Of a stretch of 64,000 nt of DNA, positions 19,017-27,865 are shown in pieces; the first letter of the stretch is position 1, and each line of letters starts with the position of its first letter. Made by a program: the position numbers and the translations under genes. Source of the DNA: Methylobacter sp. KS41. Its GTDB lineage: Bacteria > Pseudomonadota > Gammaproteobacteria > Methylococcales > Methylomonadaceae. Below the pieces are notes generated by a model. It ran no database searches, had not been told where the DNA came from, and saw only the letters and a program-made list of their open reading frames with translations. Where the stretch lies: NCBI GenBank assembly GCA_002862125.1, contig PHSP01000001.1, positions 2,142,501-2,206,500 on the forward strand, given 5' to 3'.

Positions 19017-19265
19017 GTTTTGCACTCCTAAATTTATTATAGTTATGGTTGCTTAAATGCTGACTGGTCTGAAAACTTTAATCCTTGAGAAGGGATTATG
19101 TCAATTATGCAAATAGGGATCAATATAGCGTAGCGTAATGAATTGCGCGTTACGGGTTGAATAGCTATAGTAATGCCATGTCAGAACCTTAAGCCCAATG
19201 CGGATTGACACTCTGGTTTGATTCAGTTTTTTGCCAGCCTTCCACTTTTTTCACACCGGTTTGCC

Positions 19266-22200
19266 ATGCCTTTAACCTCGTTTCATCCCGTCGTCGCGCA
19301 GTGGTTCAATACCAATTTCAATGCGCCTTCGGACGTTCAACGGCAAGCCTGGCCGGCAATTCGCGCGGGTGAATCCACGTTGATCGCCGCGCCTACCGGA
19401 TCGGGCAAAACCCTGGCGGCATTTCTCGCGGTTATTGACCGGTTGGTGCAACAGGGGCTGGATTCGACGCTGCCGGATGAAACCCGGATTCTTTATGTAT
19501 CGCCGCTCAAGGCGCTGTCCAATGATATTCACAAAAACCTGGAGCTGCCGCTAGACGGTATTCGCTTTGCATTACTGGAATGCGGTCTGCCCGATGTCGC
19601 TATCCGCGCCCAAACCCGTACCGGCGATACTTCGGCGGCAGAACGCTCAGCCATGAAACGTCATCCGCCGCATATTCTGGTCACTACCCCGGAATCGCTT
19701 TATATTTTACTTAGCTCGGAGTCAGGGCGTGAAATGTTGTCTACGGTGCGCAGCGTTATAGTCGATGAGATTCATGCACTGGCTGGCAACAAGCGCGGCG
19801 CGCATCTTTCCCTGTCTCTGGAACGCCTGTCGCAACTGACAGCGACGCCGCCGGTGCGCATTGGTTTATCCGCCACCCAAAAACCTGTCGAATTGATGGC
19901 GCAGTTTCTTAACGGTAATCAAACAACCCGTTGCACGATTATCGATACCGGTCATAAACGCCGGCGCGACCTGGAAATAGAAGTCACCGGCTCGCCGCTG
20001 GAGGCGGTCATGGCGGCCGAAGTCTGGGGCGAAATCTACAATCGTCTTGAACAATTGATCGGACAGCACCGCACGACCCTGATTTTTGTCAACACCCGCC
20101 GTTTGGCCGAACGAGCGGCGGCTGCTTTGGCCGAACGCTTGGGCGAAGAATTTGTCACCGCTCATCACGGCAGCCTGGCCAAGGAACACCGGCTGGCGGC
20201 GGAACAGCGTTTAAAACAGGGCGCCCTCAAAGCCCTGGTGGCGACGGCTTCACTCGAACTCGGCATCGATATCGGCGATGTGGATCTGGTTTGCCAACTG
20301 GGTTCGCCGCATGCCATCTCAACCTTTCTGCAACGGGTCGGGCGTTCCGGCCACCAGCTTGACGCTACGCCAAAAGGACGCCTGTTCCCGCTGTCGCGTG
20401 ACGATCTGGTGGAATGCACGGCTATGCTGGCAGCCATTCAACGGGATGAATTGGACCACATTTCAATTCCGGAGCATCCGCTGGATGTATTGGCTCAGCA
20501 AATCGTAGCCGAGATTGCCTGCCGCGAGTGGAACGAAAACTATCTTTACCGGGCCTTTTCCGTTGCCTGGCCTTACCGTGATATGACTCACGAGCAGTTT
20601 ATGGCTGTCGTCAAAATGCTCAGCGACGGCTTCCATACACGGCGCGGCCGGCGCGGCGCTTATCTGCACCGGGATGCCGTTCACGGCATGCTGCGGCCGC
20701 GCAAGGGCGCGCGGCTTACCGCGCTTCTTAACGGCGGGGCCATTCCCGATCAATTCGACTACGACGTCATTTTGCAGCCTGAAGGCATTTTTGTCGGCAC
20801 CCTGAATGAAGACTTTGCCTTTGAAAGCCTGCCTGGGGATATATTTCAACTGGGCAACAGTTCGTATCGAATGCTCAAGATCGAACAGGGGCGGGTGTTT
20901 GTTGAAGATGCCCACGGACAGCCGCCCAATATTCCCTTCTGGTTTGGCGAAGCGCCAGGCCGTAGCGATGAACTGTCGCTTGCCGTATCGAATTTACGCG
21001 CCGCAGTGGACGCCAAACTGGAACAGGGTCAGGATGCCGCTTATCGCTACCTTAAAGAGGAAATACTGCTACCAAATGCCGCCGCGGAACAACTGGCGCA
21101 TTATCTGGCGGCGGCCAAGGCGGCTTTAACGGTCTTGCCCACGCAGCAACAAATCGTCTTCGAACGCTTTTTTGATGAAACCGGCGATATGCATTTCGTC
21201 ATCCACTCGGCTTTCGGTTCCAGGATTAACCGGGCCTGGGGCCTCGCACTGCGCAAACGCTTCTGCCGCCGCTTCAACTTCGAACTACAGGCCGCCGCCA
21301 GCGAAGACAGCATTGTCCTGTCTCTCGGCCCTACTCACAGTTTTCCACTGGAGGAACCCGCGCAGTACCTTAAAGCGGCTACAGTCAGAGACATTCTGAT
21401 TCAGGCTCTGCTGGCCGCGCCAATGTTTCCGGTGCGCTGGCGCTGGGTCGCCAACACCGCGCTGGCCGTGCCGCGCAACCGCTCCGGCAAGAAAGTCCCG
21501 GCTTACTTTCAACGCAACGATGCCGAAGATCTTATCGCGGTTATCTTCCCTGATCAGCTCGCCTGTCAGGAAAACATTGCAGGCGACAGGGAAGTACCCG
21601 ACCACCCGCTGGTCAATCAAACCTTATCCGACTGTTTGCATGAATTGATGGACATCGACGGCCTGGAACGCCTGTTAACCGGTATCGAACAAGGAACAAT
21701 CACTATCATTGCCCGGGATTTGGCCAGTCCTTCACCGCTGGCCCTGGAAATACTGAACGCCCGGCCCTATGCGTTTTTAGACGATGCGCCAGCCGAGGAA
21801 CGCAGAACTCTGGCGGTACAACAGCGCCGCTTTATGGACCCGCAAAGCGCTGCCGACATCGGCAGCCTGAATTCCGGGGCAATCGAAAAGGTGCGCATCG
21901 AAGCCTGGCCGGAAGCCCATACTCCGGATGAACTTCACGATGCCCTGGCGGTGCTGGGGTTTCTTACCGAAGCAGAAGGAGAACGCGGCCCGCTGTCGGA
22001 TTTACATGACCATCTCGCCCATGGCTGGCTCACGCTGATGGATAGCCTGAAAGAAAACAATCGCGCAACCGTTTTGACTCTTGCAAACGACACGCGCCTG
22101 TGGGTTGCAGCCGAACGCTTACAGCTTATGCGAATGTTGTTTCCACAGGCTCCCATTCATCCTTTCATTGAACCAATTGCCGCCAATGAGGCAAGCGATA

Positions 22201-23591
22201 CTGAGAGTGCTGTCAGGGAAATCATCCGCAGCCGTCTGGAAGGTTTGGGCCCGGTCACAGTTGTGCAACTGGCGGCCCCGTTGGCGTTGGATACCGCCAT
22301 TATTGAGCGCGCCTTGGCCGCATTGCAGCAGGAAGGCTTTGTGATTCAGGGGAAATTTACGCAAGGCGAAACAATTGAATGGTGCGAGCGCGGATTATTG
22401 GCGCGTATTCATCGCTATACGCTCAAACAATTGCGCACTGAAATCGAGCCGGTTGCACCTGCAGATTTCATGCGCTTCCTGTTCCGCTGGCATGGTCTGG
22501 ATGATCCCGGCGAAGGTGAAGCCGCCTTGCAGCTGCGCTTGTTGCAACTGGAAGGTCTCTGTCTGCCTGCCGTAAGCTGGGAAGCCGACATTCTGCCCTC
22601 CAGAATGCATTTCTATCTGGCTTCCGATCTGGATAAACTGTGCACTTCCGGTAAAATCACCTGGCTTCGTTTACAAGCGCCTGCTGGTACCGCCCTAAAC
22701 AAGCGCAAAAAACCTGCCGGAAAATCCACGTCAATCAGCTTTATCGGCCGGGCTAATCTTCCGCACTGGCGGGCTTATGCGCCGCTGCCGGCAAACGAAG
22801 CGTTGGATTTGTCGGACAAAGGACAAAAAGTCTATGCCGCGCTCAAACAAAATGGAGCCAGTTTCTTCGACGATCTGCTGGCGGAAACCCGCCTGCTCAA
22901 ATCGCAACTGGAAGAAGCGCTGGCGGAACTGGCCGCCTGGGGGCTGGCGACGGCTGACAGTTTTCAGGGTTTGCGCACGCTGATTACGCCGCAGAAAGTC
23001 CAGCAACGCCGCAGCAAAAAATATCCGCATCATGATCCGTTCGTTGCCTCCGGCCGCTGGTCGTTAATCAGGTCAAACCAGCCTGCAGATACTGACCGCT
23101 CTCAGCACTGCGAACACATAGCGCGAATCCTGCTGCGCCGTTACGGTATTGTCTTTCGTAAACTGCTGGATAAGGAAGATATTCTGCCGCCATGGCGGGA
23201 ATTGCTCTATGTTTTCCGGCGCATGGAAGCGCGGGGCGAACTGCGCGGGGGGCGTTTCGTGCAGGGCTTCGCCGGGGAGCAATTTGCCTTGCCTGAAGCG
23301 GTGGACAGCCTTAGAGAAATTCGCAAGCAAACCAGGATGGGGGATCTTGTTGCCATCAGCGCCGCCGATCCGTTGAATTTAACCGGCCTGATTACCCCCG
23401 GACAACGCGTGCCGGGCCTTGCCGGTCAGCGCATTTTATACCGTGACGGAATTCCCATTGCCAACAGCGTGCAAGGTAAAATCAGTTTTCTTGTAGATGT
23501 TGAACCGGAAGATGAATGGCAAATCAGGCATGCGTTGTTGCGTAAGTCCAGGTTAGCGGAATACCGGCACACGCCTGGTTTGCAGGTTTGA
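19266..23591 (+). CDS. lhr: Lhr-type large DEAD/DEAH helicase
   Basis: Superfamily 2 3'-5' DNA helicase of about 1440 residues, the long bacterial Lhr form. The first 850 or so residues are the Lhr core: Walker A (AAPTGSGKT), DEIH box (VIVDEIHALAGNKRG), SAT-type motif III (IGLSATQ) and motif VI (FLQRVGRSGHQ), then winged-helix and Lhr-specific domains. The long C-terminal extension is present and uninterrupted; in E. coli it has been tied to uracil-DNA glycosylase activity. ATG at 19266 (MPLTSFHP) preferred over a TTG at 19218. GC-richer than its neighbours. Ends before a strong hairpin terminator. Confidence 0.93.
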   Translation: MPLTSFHPVVAQWFNTNFNAPSDVQRQAWPAIRAGESTLIAAPTGSGKTLAAFLAVIDRLVQQGLDSTLPDETRILYVSPLKALSNDIHKNLELPLDGIRFALLECGLPDVAIRAQTRTGDTSAAERSAMKRHPPHILVTTPESLYILLSSESGREMLSTVRSVIVDEIHALAGNKRGAHLSLSLERLSQLTATPPVRIGLSATQKPVELMAQFLNGNQTTRCTIIDTGHKRRRDLEIEVTGSPLEAVMAAEVWGEIYNRLEQLIGQHRTTLIFVNTRRLAERAAAALAERLGEEFVTAHHGSLAKEHRLAAEQRLKQGALKALVATASLELGIDIGDVDLVCQLGSPHAISTFLQRVGRSGHQLDATPKGRLFPLSRDDLVECTAMLAAIQRDELDHISIPEHPLDVLAQQIVAEIACREWNENYLYRAFSVAWPYRDMTHEQFMAVVKMLSDGFHTRRGRRGAYLHRDAVHGMLRPRKGARLTALLNGGAIPDQFDYDVILQPEGIFVGTLNEDFAFESLPGDIFQLGNSSYRMLKIEQGRVFVEDAHGQPPNIPFWFGEAPGRSDELSLAVSNLRAAVDAKLEQGQDAAYRYLKEEILLPNAAAEQLAHYLAAAKAALTVLPTQQQIVFERFFDETGDMHFVIHSAFGSRINRAWGLALRKRFCRRFNFELQAAASEDSIVLSLGPTHSFPLEEPAQYLKAATVRDILIQALLAAPMFPVRWRWVANTALAVPRNRSGKKVPAYFQRNDAEDLIAVIFPDQLACQENIAGDREVPDHPLVNQTLSDCLHELMDIDGLERLLTGIEQGTITIIARDLASPSPLALEILNARPYAFLDDAPAEERRTLAVQQRRFMDPQSAADIGSLNSGAIEKVRIEAWPEAHTPDELHDALAVLGFLTEAEGERGPLSDLHDHLAHGWLTLMDSLKENNRATVLTLANDTRLWVAAERLQLMRMLFPQAPIHPFIEPIAANEASDTESAVREIIRSRLEGLGPVTVVQLAAPLALDTAIIERALAALQQEGFVIQGKFTQGETIEWCERGLLARIHRYTLKQLRTEIEPVAPADFMRFLFRWHGLDDPGEGEAALQLRLLQLEGLCLPAVSWEADILPSRMHFYLASDLDKLCTSGKITWLRLQAPAGTALNKRKKPAGKSTSISFIGRANLPHWRAYAPLPANEALDLSDKGQKVYAALKQNGASFFDDLLAETRLLKSQLEEALAELAAWGLATADSFQGLRTLITPQKVQQRRSKKYPHHDPFVASGRWSLIRSNQPADTDRSQHCEHIARILLRRYGIVFRKLLDKEDILPPWRELLYVFRRMEARGELRGGRFVQGFAGEQFALPEAVDSLREIRKQTRMGDLVAISAADPLNLTGLITPGQRVPGLAGQRILYRDGIPIANSVQGKISFLVDVEPEDEWQIRHALLRKSRLAEYRHTPGLQV

Positions 23592-23599
23592 TGATTCCA

Positions 23600-23750
23600 G
23601 TCAAATTGATTTGATCGATATGACCGATAATTGCCATGCCTTGATGCGGAATACCAATAACCTGGATGCCGTTTTTTGCAATTGTATAGAAAATTAAGCG
23701 ACTTCCTTCTGAAAAACAATAATAACCTGGATTAATGTCATTTCGTCGTT
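23600..23750 (-). pseudogene. ParE/RelE-type toxin C-terminal relic
   Basis: Reading the minus strand from about 23750 gives RRNDINPGYYCFSEGSR and then IFYTIAKNGIQVIGIPHQGM, which closely follows the C-terminal beta-strands of ParE-type toxins (RRxDIxPGYRSFxVGSHxIFY, then ILHQxMD). Upstream of this the frame is closed by two stops (TGA TAG), so the N-terminal half is missing, and the frame runs on into the end of lhr. No antitoxin is visible. A fragment left by loss of a toxin-antitoxin locus next to lhr. Confidence 0.6.
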
Positions 23751-23761
23751 TAGTCTATCAT

Positions 23762-23798
23762 GTTTAATCACCCCCGGCTTTGCCGGGGGTGATTAAAC
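23762..23798 (+). terminator. Strong hairpin terminator after lhr
   Basis: Perfect 17-bp inverted repeat (GTTTAATCACCCCCGGC and its complement) with a TTT loop, followed by TTTC. The A-run before and T-run after make it usable in both directions. It lies about 170 bases after the lhr stop. Confidence 0.85.
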
Positions 23799-23994
23799 TT
23801 TCAAACATTAATATTAATGACCCTGAATCAATTTACTGTCTTGGTGTATTATAAATATCTAGGCCAAAAACGGCTGTAGACGATAAATACTCCTATCCAC
23901 CAGGACAAATTGAACCGCATACGCAAAGGTTATGTCATGGTAAATTCTGGAATTATTAATTTTATTCACATTCGACTATTTTCACTCAAAAAAT

Positions 23995-24948
23995 ATGATA
24001 GATATTTCCGTGATTATTTGTACATATAACCGCGCCAATTCATTAGCTGATACCCTTCTTTGTCTTACAAAACAAACCTATGAGAATGTAAACTGGGAAT
24101 TGATCGTTGTTGACAATAATTCAAATGACAATACCAAGGAAGTCATAAACGAATACAGTAGAAAACTGCCTAATTTAACGTATAAATTTGAACCCCAACA
24201 AGGGCTTTCATTCGCCAGAAATTTAGGTATTAATTCAGCGCATGGAGCAATAATCGCATTCACTGATGACGATGTATTACCTGAAATTGATTGGCTGGTC
24301 CAAATACGAAACAATATGGAAAAATATAATTGTGATGCCTGTGGCGGATATATTGCCCCGAAATGGGAAGTTCCGCCGCCATCGTGGCTGACCGAAATTT
24401 TTTATGGGTTTCTCGCCATAAAAACCGATACCAATGGACCGCGTCAATTGTCTATAAGTGATGAATTACCCTTTGGCGCAAACATGGCTTTCCGTAAGTC
24501 AATGTTTTCCAGGTACGGTTTGTTTGACACGCAAAAAGGGAGAAAAGGCAACACATTGGCTGGCGGTGAAGATATTGAAATGTTTGAAAGAATAATCCGC
24601 GAAAACTGCTCGGTTTATTATTTCCCCGGCATTAAAGTGACCCATAAAGTTGAGGCATTCAGAATAAAAAAGAACTATTTCAGACGCTGGCGCTTTCAGT
24701 GTAGTAAAAACATTGCTATGACATCCACCTTTGAAAGTACCAGAAAAGTTTTTGGCATCCCTTTGTACTTACTAAATCAAACTGCTAGATGTATTATTAA
24801 AAGTTTTTATTATTTAATAACCATGCCTAAAGATTTGGCATTCAGACAAGAAATGATTATTTGGCATTTTTGGGGATTAATAGCTGGAATTCTTCACTCC
24901 AATTATAATCATTTGCATCGAAAATTTTTTTTCACAAAAAAATGGTAA
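23995..24948 (+). CDS. Family 2 glycosyltransferase
   Basis: Cytoplasmic or membrane-associated sugar transferase of the GT-A fold, 317 residues. It has the typical opening SVIICTYNRANSLADTL, a nucleotide-sugar region DNNSNDNTKEV and the metal-binding DxD-like motif TDDD (90-93) in IAFTDDDVLPE. The C-terminal part contains the acceptor segment GGEDIEMFERI and a hydrophobic stretch near 260-280. Likely acts in surface polysaccharide or glycolipid synthesis. Base composition is much more AT-rich than lhr and there are no polysaccharide genes beside it, which suggests an isolated acquired gene. ATG at 23995 chosen; no strong ribosome site. Confidence 0.82.
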   Translation: MIDISVIICTYNRANSLADTLLCLTKQTYENVNWELIVVDNNSNDNTKEVINEYSRKLPNLTYKFEPQQGLSFARNLGINSAHGAIIAFTDDDVLPEIDWLVQIRNNMEKYNCDACGGYIAPKWEVPPPSWLTEIFYGFLAIKTDTNGPRQLSISDELPFGANMAFRKSMFSRYGLFDTQKGRKGNTLAGGEDIEMFERIIRENCSVYYFPGIKVTHKVEAFRIKKNYFRRWRFQCSKNIAMTSTFESTRKVFGIPLYLLNQTARCIIKSFYYLITMPKDLAFRQEMIIWHFWGLIAGILHSNYNHLHRKFFFTKKW

Positions 24949-25337
24949 TCAATTAATTCAAGCCCGGAAATAATATAAATTTCACCTAGAGCTACCGGCT
25001 TCGATAATCGAGACTAAAGCCCGCTACAGAAAATATCTGAATCATCAAGCACTAATCCACAAAAAATACGGAAACGGGCTGTTATCAGCAATTCTCATTA
25101 TTAAAAATAATAAATTAAAGCGTATAAAGATACTATTTCAGGTATGTTTCACAATCTTGTGTTTTGCAAATGCCAAAATGTTACGCAAACTGGGTTGCCA
25201 GATTGCATTTTAGATTTGCCGCCAATATACCAATATTCAGAAATATTTTATCTGTATGATTTTATTGACCTTATCGTATTGACGGTTAGTGGGTTGTTAT
25301 GCAATCATATTTAAAGCCAGCTTTGCATCACTTGTGT
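24949..25337. other. Intergenic, nothing recognised
   Basis: AT-rich non-coding stretch between the glycosyltransferase and the winged-helix gene. No open frame of useful length, no clear repeat, no RNA gene recognised. Confidence 0.4.
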
Positions 25338-25535
25338 TTATTTCAACGAGATTGTTTCCGCACGATTTAATATCTCGATAGAAACTTTACCTTCCTGAGC
25401 CAGCCAACCGATGCCGCGCTGGATAATTTTTTCATCTATTCCGGTTTCCCTGGTCATCTTGGCAATGCTTGTCGGCCCATTTTTATCCAAATATTTCCAG
25501 ATTTCACCCGCTGTAGTACCTACTTTCTCCAACAT
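25338..25535 (-). CDS. Small winged-helix DNA-binding domain protein
   Basis: A 65-residue protein that is essentially one winged helix-turn-helix: helix 1 (AGEIWKYLDKNG), helices 2-3 (SIAKMTRETGIDEKIIQRGIGWLAQEG) and a wing (KVSIEILNRAETISL). It matches the small winged-helix family annotated as DUF2582, found as a stand-alone protein in many Proteobacteria. Target unknown. It stands alone on the minus strand in an AT-rich accessory region. Confidence 0.72.
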   Translation of the reverse strand: MLEKVGTTAGEIWKYLDKNGPTSIAKMTRETGIDEKIIQRGIGWLAQEGKVSIEILNRAETISLK

Positions 25536-25952
25536 ATTACTATCACCTTATAGTCATTAATGAAGTAAGTCGCATTCTATACCATCCCCATGCAATTATG
25601 AACGGATTTTTGTCTTATGCGCCCTGAAATAGCGAATTGCCGATTGAAGACGTATACGCTATTTTAAGCATTGATAAACCTTGCCGTAGCGATTCGTAAA
25701 AACATTTACCTCGATTTGACAAGACTCTGGCTGAAGGTAAGCTTCTTGTATGACCACTTTTCAAGCAGCATAAACTATGCAATAACAAGGCGCTGGATGT
25801 CAATAATGATTTCTGAACAGTAACGCCGGCATAAATCATAGAAAATTTCTCGGCCAAAATGCCTCGGTCAATCAGTTGATATATTGACTATTTTCCTCTG
25901 AAAGTGTTTCATTTGAATCGATAACAATGAAATCCGGAATGCTGCCAAGCAA
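25536..25952. other. Intergenic, only a doubtful open frame
   Basis: Holds an 80-codon open frame on the minus strand (25615-25857) whose product has no recognisable domain, is rich in Ser/Leu/Cys and has no ribosome site. I regard it as chance. Nothing else seen. Confidence 0.4.
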
Positions 25953-26330
25953 ATGACTCCACCTATGACAGATTTAGACTCAATATTTAAAGCCCTTTCA
26001 AGGTCGGCTTTCCGTAACAAATTTCATCTTCAAGGCAAAGAGCTCAATTATTTACGTACTAAAGGGCTGCCGGTTGTTATCGCTCACGCCGAAGATTTTA
26101 TCGCAAAACGTCTGGCGCCGGCAGTGATTCAAAATGATGGAAAACAAACCCCTTACCGGGGCCATCCGGTTTTTGTTGCGCAACACGCGACAGCATGTTG
26201 TTGTCGCGGTTGTCTGCAAAAATGGCATAAAATACAGCTGGGACGTAAACTTACCAGGGATGAAGAAATCTACATCGTTAATGTGCTTGAACGATGGCTT
26301 CGCAATGAATTAATCAAGCCGCCTTCTTGA
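25953..26330 (+). CDS. DUF4186 family protein
   Basis: A 125-residue soluble protein that I recognise as DUF4186: the conserved FRNKFHLQGKELNYL, then DFIAKRLAP, NDGKQTPYRGHPVFVAQHAT and the cysteine cluster CCCRGCLQKWH. The Cys/His pattern (Cys at about 82-87 with His78 and His91) could bind a metal ion. Function is not known. ATG at 25953 or 25965 both fit. Alone on the plus strand. Confidence 0.75.
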   Translation: MTPPMTDLDSIFKALSRSAFRNKFHLQGKELNYLRTKGLPVVIAHAEDFIAKRLAPAVIQNDGKQTPYRGHPVFVAQHATACCCRGCLQKWHKIQLGRKLTRDEEIYIVNVLERWLRNELIKPPS

Positions 26331-26461
26331 AAACGCTTGTTCTGGCTGGCTGTCTGACCGGCATGTAACTTTCGCCCCCATCCGCAACTCAGGCTTTTTC
26401 CGGACATTACCGGGAACTCCAGCAAGACCCGCCGCAATTATCTAAATAATTAAGGAATGCG

Positions 26462-26566
26462 CATGAAATAAAATTACCCATGAAATATGTGCGCCACCGT
26501 GTAGGGGCGGATTTATCCGCCTTGGGCGAATGAATTCGCCCCTACAGTTGCTCAAGTTATTTCATG
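26462..26566. repeat. MITE-like nested inverted repeat
   Basis: A 105-bp palindromic module. Outer perfect 10-bp ends CATGAAATAA/TTATTTCATG (26462-26471 and 26557-26566) enclose an inner arm TGTAGGGGCGGA (26500-26511) pairing with TTCGCCCCTACA (26535-26546), plus a GGCGGA/TCCGCC inner loop. The GTAGGGGCGAATTC-type core is like dispersed palindromic repeats in many bacterial genomes. It lies between DUF4186 and the lysC stop and could form a long hairpin in either transcript. No clear target duplication. Confidence 0.65.
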
Positions 26567-26619
26567 CCCGTTTCTAAGTTATTACAAAACCGATCCGGCA
26601 TGGCGTTAGGCAACCTTGG

Positions 26620-27849
26620 CTAAGCTTCTTCAGCAACTTTATCCAGTTCAAAAGCGTCATGTAACGCTCTTACCGCAAGCTCCAGATATTTTTCATCAAC
26701 CACAACAGAGATTTTTATTTCTGATGTTGCAATCATGCGAATATTGATGCCTTCAGCAGCCAATGTTTTAAACATGGTGCTGGCAATACCAGCATGGGAA
26801 CGCATTCCTACGCCGACGATTGAAACTTTCACAATGCTCTTGTCGCCCGTTACTTTCCCTGCACCCATTTCAACGCAGGTTTGTTCCAGAATGGTTTTTG
26901 CACGCGGGTAATCATTACGATGCACGGTAAAAGTAAAATCAGTGGTGGCGTCATCAGCAATATTCTGGATTATCATATCCACTTCGATATTGGCATCGGC
27001 GACCGGACCAAGAATTTTAAATGCGACTCCCGGCAAATCAGGCACCCCGGTGATAGTTAACTTTGCCTCATCCCGATTAAAAGCAATGCCGGATATTAAA
27101 GCGCTTTCCATTTGTGATTCCTCGTAGGTAATGAGTGTGCCGCGTCCTTCTTCAAATGATGATAATACGCGTAACGCAACGTTATATTTGCCGGCAAATT
27201 CCACCGATCTGATTTGCAGGACTTTTGAACCTAAACTGGCCATTTCCAGCATTTCTTCAAAGGTAATATGATCGAGTCTGCGGGCTTTGGGCTCGACTCT
27301 GGGGTCTGTGGTGTACACCCCATCGACATCGGTATAAATATGACACTCGTCGGCTTTCAAGGCCGCAGCCAAGGCTACGGCGGTGGTATCCGAGCCGCCG
27401 CGGCCCAGGGTGGTGATATCGCCGTATTCATCAACACCCTGAAAACCGGCGACCACCACGACTTTTCCGGCATCGAGATCGGCGCGTATCCGGGCATCTT
27501 CTATCTCGCGAATCCGTGCCTTGGTGTAACTGCTGTCGGTCAGAATTTTTACCTGCCCGCCAGTATAGGAACAGGCGCTGCAACCCAGATTATGCAGGGC
27601 CATGCACAATAAAGCAATGGTGACCTGTTCGCCGGTAGACAACAAAACATCCATTTCCCGTCCGCCCGGTTGCGGCTGCAGTTCCTTGGCCATCGCCACC
27701 AGCCGATTGGTTTCGCCGCTCATCGCGGACACTACCACTACAATCTGATCACCCGAATCATGGGCTTTTTTTACTTTTTCAGCGACGGATTTGATACGTT
27801 CAGTAGAGCCTACCGAGGTGCCGCCAAATTTATAAACATATAATGCCAT
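26620..27849 (-). CDS. lysC: Aspartate kinase
   Basis: Phosphorylates aspartate, the first step to lysine, threonine, methionine and diaminopimelate. Kinase domain about 1-245 with KFGGTSVG (6-13), GGSDTTAVALAAAL and the TDVDGVYTTDPR substrate loop; C-terminal tandem ACT domains (about 265-405) for feedback control. At 409 residues it is the monofunctional form. It follows alaS by 16 bases and closes the recA-recX-alaS-lysC run. In many gammaproteobacteria csrA comes next; it is not in this window. Confidence 0.96.
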   Translation of the reverse strand: MALYVYKFGGTSVGSTERIKSVAEKVKKAHDSGDQIVVVVSAMSGETNRLVAMAKELQPQPGGREMDVLLSTGEQVTIALLCMALHNLGCSACSYTGGQVKILTDSSYTKARIREIEDARIRADLDAGKVVVVAGFQGVDEYGDITTLGRGGSDTTAVALAAALKADECHIYTDVDGVYTTDPRVEPKARRLDHITFEEMLEMASLGSKVLQIRSVEFAGKYNVALRVLSSFEEGRGTLITYEESQMESALISGIAFNRDEAKLTITGVPDLPGVAFKILGPVADANIEVDMIIQNIADDATTDFTFTVHRNDYPRAKTILEQTCVEMGAGKVTGDKSIVKVSIVGVGMRSHAGIASTMFKTLAAEGINIRMIATSEIKISVVVDEKYLELAVRALHDAFELDKVAEEA

Positions 27850-27865
27850 TCAATATAACCTTTAA

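Noticed and set aside
19036-19041. TATAAT on the minus strand just before hps-phi as a promoter -10 box
   Set aside because: No acceptable -35 partner and it would leave a leader of only about a dozen bases including the ribosome site.
25615-25857. 80-codon minus-strand open frame
   Set aside because: No recognisable domain, odd composition and no ribosome site; kept only as part of an intergenic entry.
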